Part shown: positions 17,294 through 24,421 of the stretch, piece by piece
How the letters are laid out: each line of letters begins with the position of its first letter
Position numbering within the stretch: the stretch's first letter is position 1
From: CAZWLY01 sp964634465
GTDB lineage: Bacteria; Desulfobacterota; Desulfarculia; G963662305
Length of the DNA stretch: 64,000 nt
Reading direction: 5' to 3'
Assembly: GCA_964634465.1 (NCBI GenBank)
Contig: CAZWLY010000003.1
Location: forward strand, 124,001 to 188,000
Notes under the pieces: model-generated
Told to the model about the DNA's origin: nothing
What the model saw: the letters and a program-made list of their open reading frames with translations, nothing else
Databases searched by the model: none
Translations under genes and position numbers: made by a program

Positions 17294-17458
17294 ATGCCGA
17301 CTTACGAGTACCTCTGCAAGAAGTGCAACAAGTCGTTCAGCCTGGTGATGACCATCGCTGAGCACGACAAGAGGCGACCGGCCTGTCCCCACTGTAAGAG
17401 TCGGAGCGTGAGGGGCCAGATCTCCGGGACCACGGTCATCACCTCGAAAAAGAGCTGA
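17294..17458 (+). CDS. FmdB-type zinc ribbon protein
   Basis: A short 54-aa gene. It begins MPTYEYLCKKCNKSF, the FmdB signature, and two CxxC pairs (CKKC and CPHC) form a zinc ribbon; the Ser/Lys-rich C-terminus ends TSKKS. GAGGGG lies 7 bases before the ATG. FmdB-type proteins were once named as regulators of formamidase, but their function is generally unproven. It lies downstream of the EF-Tu-like gene and may share its transcript, although the gap is wide. Confidence 0.8.
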   Translation: MPTYEYLCKKCNKSFSLVMTIAEHDKRRPACPHCKSRSVRGQISGTTVITSKKS

Positions 17459-17563
17459 CCGTTTACCGCCGGGCGTCGGCGATGGGGCGGCCCCGCTTCC
17501 CCGGCGCTGGCCGCCGACATGGGTTTTTGACGCCGTTCAAATCAGGCAGCGGGGTGGGCCTCG

Positions 17564-19888
17564 ATGCTCGAGCGCCGGAACCGGGACCTGTGGTCCGTCT
17601 TCTTGGTTTCCGCCGGGACGCTGTCCTTCGAGGTGGTCCTGACCCGCATCTTCGCCCTGGCCTACTGGCACCACTTCGCCACCCTGTTGATCGCCCTCGC
17701 CCTGACCGGCTTCGGCGCGGCCGGCAGCCTGACGGCCTTGCTGGCGCCGAGGTTGGAATCGAACCGGCCGGCCGCTCTGGCCGGAACCGCCCTAGCCGCC
17801 GCAGCCGCCATGCTCTTCGGCTACCTGGCCGCCCTGGCGGTCGGCCTGGAGCCGCTGGCCCTGGCCTTCTCCGGCCGGGCCTGGCTGAAGCTGGCCCTGG
17901 TGACGGCCATCCTGGTCGTCCCCTTCGTCCTGGCCGCGGCCCACATCGCCCTGGTCCTGGCCTGGGCGGCCTCGCCGGGGGCGGCCTATGCCGCCAACCT
18001 GGCCGGCTCGGGACTGGGCTGCCTGGCGGCCGCGGTCTCTCTGGCCTGGCTCTTGCCCAATCAGGCCCTCTACCCGGCCGCCGGATTGGCCCTCCTCGCC
18101 GCGGCCAGCCAGACGATGGGCTGCGGCCGGGGCTGGAAGTCGGCGTTGGTCGGCCTGACCGGTGTGTTGATCGTCCTGGCCGCCGCCGTTCCCCTTCCCC
18201 TCCACTACGCGCCGTTCAAGGACCGCTCGGCCGCTCTGGCCGCCAGGGGGAGCCGGTTGGAGCAACGGGCGACGGGACTCAGGGGCGTGGTCGAAATCAT
18301 CGGCGGCCCGGCCTTCCACTACGCGCCGGGTCTGTCGCTTGGTTGCCCGTCCCCCCTGCCCGCCCAACGGGGCCTGTTCGTGGACGGCGACCTGATCGGC
18401 CCCGTCACCCGCTTGGAAGCCGACCGGCCTCCGCCCGGCTTCGTCGAGTGCCTGTTGATCAGTCTGCCGGTGAAGGTCTTCAAACCCGAAACCGTGCTGG
18501 TGGTCAGGCCCGGCGGCGGCCAGAATTTGCTGGCGGCGTTGACCGGCCGGCCCCGCCGGACGGCGGCGGTGGAGGACAACCCCCAGATCCGGGCCCTGAT
18601 GAGAGGCCCCCTGGCCGAGTTCAGCGGTCGTCTCTACCGCCGATCCGGCCTCGAAATCATCGCCGCCGATCCGAGCCTGTTTCTGGCCCGGAGCCGGGAA
18701 CGCTTCGATCTGATCCTCGTCGGCCAGGGCGTGCGCTGGGGAGCGGGCTCGGTCTCCGGCCTGGGCGTCAGCCGGCTGTTGACCGATCAGGGCCTGGCCT
18801 CGATGCTCGACCGCCTCACCGGTAACGGCGTCCTGGCCCTGACCGGGCCGCTGATGGCCCCGCCTCGAGCCTCGATCAAGCTCCTGGCCACGGCCGCCGA
18901 GGCGCTCAAGGACCTGGGCCGAGACCCGGCCGACGCGCTGGCCCTCATCCGGGACTGGAACACGATCCTTTTGCTCGTCAAACCGGACGGCTTCAGCGCC
19001 GCCGAGCGGCGAAACCTCAAGCGGGCCGCCTGGAAGCGAGGCTTCGACCTCTCCTATCTGAAGGGGCTTGCGCCCGCCGAGCTCAACCGCTTCCACCTTC
19101 TGCCGGGCGAACCCCTGGCCGAGGCCGCCCGGCTGATTCTGACCGGCCGCCAGGCGGAGCTCTTCGAGACAGCCCTCTTCGACCTCAGGCCGGCCAGCCG
19201 CGATCGTCCCTACTTCTTCCACTTCTTTCGCTGGCGGACGCTGGAGTTGATCTCGGGCGGCCGGGGCGAGCGCCGCCTGGCCGTGACCGAGTGGGGACTG
19301 GCGTTCGTCTGGGGCGGGCTGGGGGCGAGTCTGATCCTGGCCGGGCTGGGCGTCTTTCCGCCTTTGATCCGGCTGGGCGGACGCCCCCGGGGTCTGGCCT
19401 ATTTCGCCCTCATCGGCCTGGGCTACATGGCGGCCGAGATCACCCTCTTGGCCGAGACCATCTACCGCCTCGGCCGACCGGCGGTCAGCGTCCCCCTGGT
19501 GGTCGGCGTCTTTCTGGCGGTCTCGGGTCTGGGCAGCCGCCTCTGGGGCGGCCGCCGGCCGGGAGTCTTCGCCTTGGCTTCGGCCGCGGCCCTACCCCCG
19601 GCCCTGTTGGGAGTGCGCTTCCTGCCGGGCGGCGAGACGGCGGCGGCGCTGGCCTTGGCCCCGGCGGCGCTGTTCATGGGCGCGCCCTTCGCCGGCGGGT
19701 TGAGCCACCTGATCGGCCCCGATCCCTCGGCCAGAACCTGGGCGTTCGGGGTCAACGGCTTCTTCTCGGTGGCCGGCTCGCTGATCGCTACCCTGATCTG
19801 CCTCCAGGTCGGCCACACCGCGGCCATGCTCCTGGCCGTCGGCTGTTATCTGGCGGCCGGCCTCGTCTTCGCCGGAGGAAAAGAATGA
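17564..19888 (+). CDS. Membrane-embedded spermidine synthase-like protein
   Basis: 774 aa in three parts: about seven hydrophobic helices (residues ~10-210), a Rossmann methyltransferase/aminopropyltransferase-like core (~220-540) and a second membrane block (~580-770). VFLVSAGTLSFEVVLTRIFA is typical of the membrane spermidine-synthase-like family. The soluble core has VLVVRPGGGQNLLAAL where spermidine synthases carry a GGGDG-type nucleotide loop, and VEDNP in place of the VEID ribose-binding acid, so cofactor binding is altered. A true polyamine function is doubtful. The stop overlaps the start of the next gene (ATGA). Confidence 0.7.
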   Translation: MLERRNRDLWSVFLVSAGTLSFEVVLTRIFALAYWHHFATLLIALALTGFGAAGSLTALLAPRLESNRPAALAGTALAAAAAMLFGYLAALAVGLEPLALAFSGRAWLKLALVTAILVVPFVLAAAHIALVLAWAASPGAAYAANLAGSGLGCLAAAVSLAWLLPNQALYPAAGLALLAAASQTMGCGRGWKSALVGLTGVLIVLAAAVPLPLHYAPFKDRSAALAARGSRLEQRATGLRGVVEIIGGPAFHYAPGLSLGCPSPLPAQRGLFVDGDLIGPVTRLEADRPPPGFVECLLISLPVKVFKPETVLVVRPGGGQNLLAALTGRPRRTAAVEDNPQIRALMRGPLAEFSGRLYRRSGLEIIAADPSLFLARSRERFDLILVGQGVRWGAGSVSGLGVSRLLTDQGLASMLDRLTGNGVLALTGPLMAPPRASIKLLATAAEALKDLGRDPADALALIRDWNTILLLVKPDGFSAAERRNLKRAAWKRGFDLSYLKGLAPAELNRFHLLPGEPLAEAARLILTGRQAELFETALFDLRPASRDRPYFFHFFRWRTLELISGGRGERRLAVTEWGLAFVWGGLGASLILAGLGVFPPLIRLGGRPRGLAYFALIGLGYMAAEITLLAETIYRLGRPAVSVPLVVGVFLAVSGLGSRLWGGRRPGVFALASAAALPPALLGVRFLPGGETAAALALAPAALFMGAPFAGGLSHLIGPDPSARTWAFGVNGFFSVAGSLIATLICLQVGHTAAMLLAVGCYLAAGLVFAGGKE

Positions 19889-20598
19889 ACGTCGTCTCAA
19901 AGGCACTGACCCTGCTCCTTCTCGCCGCCGTCTGGCCGGTTACGGTCTCGGCCGGCGACGAGGCGTTTGAACGAGAGCGATTGGCCATGGTCCAAACTCA
20001 GATCGAGGACCGGGGGGTCGAGGACCGGGCCGTGCTTCAGGCCATGCGCCGGGTGCCCCGCCATCTCTTCGTCCGGCCGGGCGACGTCCGGCTCGCCTAC
20101 GCCGACCGCCCCCTGCCCATCGGCTACGGCCAGACGATCTCCCAACCCTACATCGTCGCCTACATGACCGAGGTCCTGGGCCTGACCGGACGGGAGAAGG
20201 TCCTCGAGATCGGCACCGGCTCCGGCTACCAGGCCGCGGTGCTCAGCCAAACGGCCGGCCGGGTCTTTTCGGTGGAGATCATCACCGCCCTGTACGAGCA
20301 GGCCAAGGCGCGCCTGGCTCGACTGGGCTACGAGGTGCGACTCAAGAACGACGACGGTTACTTCGGCTGGCCCAAGGCGGCTCCCTTCGACGCGATCGTG
20401 GTCACCTGCGCCGCCGGCCACATCCCGCCGCCGCTTTTGAAGCAGCTAAAGCCCGGCGGGCGGATGGTCATTCCGGTCGGGCCGCCGATGTTCATCCAGA
20501 AGCTGGTCCTGGTCGAAAAGTCGGCCGCGGGCCTGATCAGCACCCGGACCCTGATGCCGGTCAGGTTCGTGCCCCTGGTGCGAGGAAAAGCGGATTAG
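19885..20598 (+). CDS. pcm: Protein-L-isoaspartate O-methyltransferase with signal peptide
   Basis: 237 aa. The catalytic domain is complete: RRVPRHLFVRP, YADRPLPIGYGQTISQPYIV, SAM motif VLEIGTGSGYQAAVL and LKPGGRMVIPVG. It methylates isoaspartyl residues so that damaged proteins can be repaired. Unusually, the ATG at 19885, coupled to the previous stop as ATGA with GGAGG upstream, gives a cleavable-looking leader (ALTLLLLAAVWPVTVSAGD). The enzyme would then be exported although its cofactor SAM is cytoplasmic; an internal start cannot be excluded. Confidence 0.85.
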   Translation: MNVVSKALTLLLLAAVWPVTVSAGDEAFERERLAMVQTQIEDRGVEDRAVLQAMRRVPRHLFVRPGDVRLAYADRPLPIGYGQTISQPYIVAYMTEVLGLTGREKVLEIGTGSGYQAAVLSQTAGRVFSVEIITALYEQAKARLARLGYEVRLKNDDGYFGWPKAAPFDAIVVTCAAGHIPPPLLKQLKPGGRMVIPVGPPMFIQKLVLVEKSAAGLISTRTLMPVRFVPLVRGKAD

Positions 20599-20654
20599 AA
20601 TCGAAACCCGGCCGAGGCGAGGATCGGATCTCGGCCGGAGACAGGGAGGAGGAG

Positions 20655-21356
20655 ATGCTTACTTGGAGCGTTGTCGGATGGGGATTGGCGGCCGTCCCGC
20701 TTCTCGTTCTGCTAGCGCCGATCGGGGGTTTGTCCGCCGGGGAGGAGGTGGGCTTGCCGCCGCCGTCGGAGCGGGGCAAGGTCTCGGTGGAGGAGGCCCT
20801 GAAGAGCCGGCGCACCCGCCGCTCGTTCAAGACCACGGCTTTAAGCCTCCAACAACTGGCCCAGCTCTTGTGGGCCGCCTACGGGGTGACGGCTGAAAGG
20901 TACGGCTATCACTTGAAGACCGCACCCTCGGCCGGGGCGCTTTATCCGATCGACGTCTACGCCGTGATCGGCCGGGGCGGGGTCGAGGGACTGAAGTCCG
21001 GGGTCTACCACTACCGGCCCGCGGCCCACGCGCTCAGACCGATCAAGGCCGGCGAAACGCGTCCGGCCTTGGCCGAGGCGGCGTTGGGCCAGGCGTGGAT
21101 GGCCGAGGCGCCGGTGATGCTGGTCGTCACCGGCCAGTATGCCCGCTGCACGATCAAGTATGGCCGGCGGGGGGTGGTCTACACCCATCTCGAGGCCGGC
21201 TCGGTCGGCCAGAACATCTTTCTCCAGGCCGAGGCGCTGGGTCTGGGGGCGGGCATCGTCGGCGCCTTTGACAACCGGCGGGTCATCGAGGTCATGGGCC
21301 TGCCCGACGAGCACGATCCGTTGTTGATCATGCCGGTGGGCCTTCCTGAGCGATAG
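20655..21356 (+). CDS. SagB/ThcOx-type nitroreductase-fold oxidoreductase, exported
   Basis: 233 aa. After a hydrophobic leader (VVGWGLAAVPLLVLLAPIGG) comes an FMN-binding nitroreductase fold of the SagB/ThcOx group: SVEEALKSRRTRRSFK, LLWAAYGVT, TAPSAGALYPIDVYAVIG and the C-terminal GLPDEHDPLLIMPVGLP. SagB proteins oxidise azolines in peptide modification, but no YcaO or precursor gene is present, so this is probably one of the many stand-alone relatives. GGGAGGAGGAG directly precedes the ATG. It lies 56 bases after pcm. Confidence 0.8.
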   Translation: MLTWSVVGWGLAAVPLLVLLAPIGGLSAGEEVGLPPPSERGKVSVEEALKSRRTRRSFKTTALSLQQLAQLLWAAYGVTAERYGYHLKTAPSAGALYPIDVYAVIGRGGVEGLKSGVYHYRPAAHALRPIKAGETRPALAEAALGQAWMAEAPVMLVVTGQYARCTIKYGRRGVVYTHLEAGSVGQNIFLQAEALGLGAGIVGAFDNRRVIEVMGLPDEHDPLLIMPVGLPER

Positions 21357-21642
21357 CCCGGAGATGACAAACACGCCTCTCCCGGACGTTGTTGACCGAG
21401 AGAAGGGCGCGGTCAGCCGGCGGGAGCGGCTTTGCATCTCCTCCTTAGAATCACCGCCCGAATGGGTCGGCCAAGGCCTTGAAAAACAGGATCGGTTCCG
21501 CTCCGGCCTCGCCGCCGGCCTTGGTCTTACCGGCCCGGTTGTGTTATAGGCAGGGAGGAATATCCGGGCCCGAAAGGGGCGGGTTGGAGCGTCCGCCCAT
21601 CGTCTCCGGGCCTGTCGGAAATCGGTTTGGCAGGAGTTCCCC

Positions 21643-21846
21643 ATGGAGTGCAAAAAGGACCAGAACCTGGCCGGATGCAACTGCAGCTACGACCCCTGCG
21701 CCCGCAAGGGGATCTGTTGCGAGTGTCTCCAATACCATCTCAAGAGCCGTCAGTTGCCGGCTTGCTGCTTCCCCAGCGACGCCGAACGGACCTACGACCG
21801 CTCTTTCGAGCACTTCGCCCGTCTGGTCGGAGAGAGAAGGGTCTAG
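21643..21846 (+). CDS. Cysteine-rich DUF6485-like protein
   Basis: 67 aa with eight cysteines: MECKKDQNLAGCNCSYDPC, then GICCECLQYH and LPACCF. It ends with the conserved TYDRSFEHFA. The spacing suggests a metal-binding or disulfide-rich fold, matching my memory of DUF6485; function is unknown. AGGAG lies 6 bases before the ATG. It converges with the acyl-CoA ligase gene, with only 16 bases between stops and no clear terminator. Confidence 0.7.
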   Translation: MECKKDQNLAGCNCSYDPCARKGICCECLQYHLKSRQLPACCFPSDAERTYDRSFEHFARLVGERRV

Positions 21847-21862
21847 CCCGGCCGGAGAGCTC

Positions 21863-23380
21863 TCAGTAGAGGCCGCCGTGCTCCTCCTTGACCTTGGCCC
21901 GGTCGATCCGGCCGTCGGCCTTCTTGGGCAGGGCGTCGACAAAGACGACGTGGCGCGGCTTCTTGTAGCGAGCCACCTTGGCGGCCACGAACTCGATCAC
22001 CTCCTCGGCGGAGGCGCTCTGGCCCGGCTCTAAGACGCAGACCGCCTTGATCGCCTCGCCCCACTCCTCGTCGGGCACGCCGATGACGCTGACCTCGGCG
22101 ATGGCCGGGTGCTCCAAGGCGGCCTGCTCCACTTCGGCCGGGTAGACGTTCTCGCCGCCGGTCTTGATCAACTCCTTGTCCGGCTTGCGACCGGCGTAAT
22201 AGAGGAAGCCGTTCTCGTCCAGCCGGCCCATGTCGCCGGTGTGGTGCCAGCCGTTCCTGAAGGTATAGGCCGTGTCGTCCTCAAGCCCCCAGTAGCCCAG
22301 AAACACGCCGGGCGAGCGGACGCAGATCTCGCCCACCGCGCCCAGGGGGACCTCGTTGTCGTCGTCGTCGACTATCTTCACCCGGCTCAAAAGCGTTATC
22401 CGGCCGGCGGAATCGGGCTTTTCGTCGTACCAACCCAGGGTGACGTGCATCGACTCGGTCTGGCCGAAGAGGGTGCCGAAACGGACCTGGGGGGCGATCT
22501 TGCCGAAGCGCTCGATCGTCTCCGGCGGGTTGATCCCGCTGATGATCCTCAGGGAAGAGATGTCGTAGTCGCCGTTGTGGTACTGATCGGCCAGGTTGTC
22601 GAGCATCGGCGGGAAGCTGAAGAAGATCGTGCCGGCCTCGCTCTCGATGGCCGCCAGCGCCGCCGCCGGGTCGAAGCGCTCCAGGATGACGTTCTTGCCG
22701 CCGACGTGCATCACGCTCAGGGCCACGGTCAGGGCGGCGATGTGAAACAGCGGCAGCAGGCAGATGTGGCAGTCATCGGCCGTAACCCGGTATTGATCGA
22801 CGGCGATGAGGTTGAGGGCGATCAGGTTGGTCTGGCTCAACAGCGCCCCCCTCGGCCGGCCAGCCACGGCGGCGGTGTGCATGATCAGGTAGCCGTCGTC
22901 GGCCGAAACCGGGGGCATCGGCCGATCGGGCCCCTCGGCCAAAAGGTCCTCGAAGGGCGCGTAACCCTCGGCCGGGCCGCCGAAGGAGAAGCGCCCGGCG
23001 ACCGAGTCGATCTTGTCGGCGGCGGCGGCCACCGCCTCCAGGTAGAGGGGACCGGAAAAGACCAGCTTGGGCGCGACGTCGGCGATGACGTAGTCCAACT
23101 CGTCCTGGTTGAAACGCCAATTGACGGGGACGATGATCGCCCCCATCTTGGCCGCGGCGCCGTAGAGAAGCATGAACTCCCACCGATTCTGCGACATCAC
23201 CGCCAGCCGGTCGCCCTTCTCCAGACCGGCCCTGACGAGCCCGGCCGCCAGCCGGTCGCATTTGTCCAGGTATTCGGCGAAAGTCAGCCTAACGTCGCCC
23301 TGGACGAGCGCCTCGCGCTGGGGGTGGAGATGAGCGTTTCTTAGAATCAGATCGTAGACGCCGAATTCACGCAGCATCAT
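21863..23380 (-). CDS. AMP-dependent acyl-CoA synthetase/ligase
   Basis: 505 aa of the ANL superfamily, activating a carboxylic acid as acyl-AMP and then acyl-CoA. Motifs: FSFPPMLDNL, GQTESMHVTLGWY (A5), GDMGRLDENGFLYYAGR (A7) and GENVYPAEVEQ (A8). Two sites depart from the norm: the A3 loop, usually YTSGTTGxPKG, reads HTAAVAGRPRG, and the A10 lysine region reads DGRIDRAKVKE. GGGAGG lies 9 bases before the ATG at 23378-23380; the longer frame to 23506 has no ribosome site. Substrate unknown. Confidence 0.85.
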   Translation of the reverse strand: MMLREFGVYDLILRNAHLHPQREALVQGDVRLTFAEYLDKCDRLAAGLVRAGLEKGDRLAVMSQNRWEFMLLYGAAAKMGAIIVPVNWRFNQDELDYVIADVAPKLVFSGPLYLEAVAAAADKIDSVAGRFSFGGPAEGYAPFEDLLAEGPDRPMPPVSADDGYLIMHTAAVAGRPRGALLSQTNLIALNLIAVDQYRVTADDCHICLLPLFHIAALTVALSVMHVGGKNVILERFDPAAALAAIESEAGTIFFSFPPMLDNLADQYHNGDYDISSLRIISGINPPETIERFGKIAPQVRFGTLFGQTESMHVTLGWYDEKPDSAGRITLLSRVKIVDDDDNEVPLGAVGEICVRSPGVFLGYWGLEDDTAYTFRNGWHHTGDMGRLDENGFLYYAGRKPDKELIKTGGENVYPAEVEQAALEHPAIAEVSVIGVPDEEWGEAIKAVCVLEPGQSASAEEVIEFVAAKVARYKKPRHVVFVDALPKKADGRIDRAKVKEEHGGLY

Positions 23381-23602
23381 CTTGGTCCGCCTCCCGAAAA
23401 TTTGGCAAGAACGATATAGACCCGTTGAACCGTCCCGGCGGGGCGTCGGGCCGCCAACCGTTTGGCGCCGGCCTGGCCGGCCGGCGTCGATTGACGCCGG
23501 ACCCATTGTAGCCGATTCGGGTTGATTATAGAAGCCGACTTTTCGCCGCCTGGCCGGTCCGCCCGAAGCCGCCGCCGACCCGGCCGGGTTTCTGTCGCTT
23601 CG

Positions 23603-23631
23603 TTGACACCAACGTTTTGTTAGACTATAAT
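23603..23631 (+). promoter_or_regulatory. Perfect consensus sigma-70 promoter upstream of the Cache gene
   Basis: TTGACA (23603-23608), a 17-base spacer and TATAAT (23626-23631): both boxes match consensus exactly. It points at the Cache-MCP pair, whose first start codon is 215 bases downstream, so the transcript has a long leader. Confidence 0.8.
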
Positions 23632-23846
23632 GGCCAAAAAAGCAGGGAAGTTAGCAAGTTAGGCATATAATCGAACATTCTGATAACCATCCATCGAAAT
23701 TACGGGCTCCTCGTCCTCTTCCACTACAGAGACAACTTGGGGTAAGAGTCGATTTCCAAGTCGCTCATACTTTTGGGTTTTGGCTGCTTCGGCGATTGCG
23801 GCTGGAGCGGAATGGGCGCTACAAGCATGAACAAGGAGGTTAGGCG
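23632..23846 (+). other. Long 5' leader of the Cache-MCP transcript
   Basis: About 200 untranslated bases, more A+T-rich than the surroundings, ending in AAGGAGG 7 bases before the ATG. I looked for cyclic-di-GMP, SAM, cobalamin and TPP riboswitch signatures and saw none. A ten-codon reading frame starts inside the -10 box and is unlikely to be used. The leader may be regulatory, but no structure is proven. Confidence 0.35.
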
Positions 23847-24353
23847 ATGAGCAAGGGTTGGAAGGTTTTGGTGTTTGTGGTCGCGATGGCCGTGATTACA
23901 GGTTTTGTTCCGGCTCTGATGGGCCAAACGGCCGCCGCCGAGGAATGCGGTGCGGCCGCGGTCAAAAAGTACGTCGACAAGGCGTCGGCTATCTTGAGCG
24001 CCAAGGGCGAAGCCGGCTTCGACGAGATAAAAAACCTGCGTTTCTGCAACGGACAGGGCTACATCTACGTCACCGACATCAACGGCTTGATGCTTTTACA
24101 TCCGATCAAACCCCACCTCCAGGGCAAGAGCATAGCCGCGATCAAGGACCCCAAGGGCAAGATGTTCTTCGGCGAGATGATCGAGAAGTGCAAGACCTCC
24201 GGGGCGGGGTGGGTGCACTACTTGTGGCCCAAGCCCGGCGAGAAAAAACCCGCCGACAAGTGCGGCTACGGCAAGAAGGTCACCGCCGGCGGCAAGGACT
24301 ACATCGTCGCCTCCGGTCTCTACGACGTGACCGAAGCCAAGTGTGGAGAGTAA
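23847..24353 (+). CDS. Periplasmic single-Cache sensor protein
   Basis: 168 aa with a signal peptide (VLVFVVAMAVITGFVPALMG, cleavage near AAA-EE). The rest is one Cache domain: GQGYIYVTDINGLMLLHPIK, GKMFFGEMIEKCKTSGAGWV, and GGKDYIVASGLYD at the end, the usual sCache_2 pattern. Four cysteines may form disulfides. With no membrane anchor or output domain, it should act as a soluble ligand-binding partner. The chemoreceptor gene begins 68 bases downstream and is the obvious candidate partner. Confidence 0.85.
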   Translation: MSKGWKVLVFVVAMAVITGFVPALMGQTAAAEECGAAAVKKYVDKASAILSAKGEAGFDEIKNLRFCNGQGYIYVTDINGLMLLHPIKPHLQGKSIAAIKDPKGKMFFGEMIEKCKTSGAGWVHYLWPKPGEKKPADKCGYGKKVTAGGKDYIVASGLYDVTEAKCGE

Positions 24354-24380
24354 TTTCGGGGTATTGATATACCCGTAAAA

Positions 24381-24409
24381 CCCGATCCGGCGGTCTCCGC
24401 CGGATCGGG
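24381..24409 (+). other. Perfect 13-bp hairpin between the Cache and MCP genes
   Basis: CCCGATCCGGCGG (24381-24393) and CCGCCGGATCGGG (24397-24409) form a perfect 13-bp stem with a 3-base loop. The ribosome site AGGAGG starts at the foot of the stem and the MCP ATG is at 24422. There is no T-run, so it may stabilise the upstream message or limit MCP translation. Confidence 0.7.
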
Positions 24410-24421
24410 AGGAGGGGCCCG

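Noticed and set aside
20655..21356. Thiazole/oxazole-modified microcin cluster based on the SagB-like gene
   Set aside because: No YcaO cyclodehydratase, partner protein or precursor peptide is present within the window.
21364..21549. Small plus-strand frame after the SagB-like gene
   Set aside because: The purine-rich site is too close to the ATG and the sequence shows no domain or composition typical of a gene.
23632..23846. Cyclic-di-GMP (GEMM) or other riboswitch in the Cache-MCP leader
   Set aside because: I could not place the conserved GEMM or other riboswitch core bases; a covariance-model scan would be needed to revive the idea.
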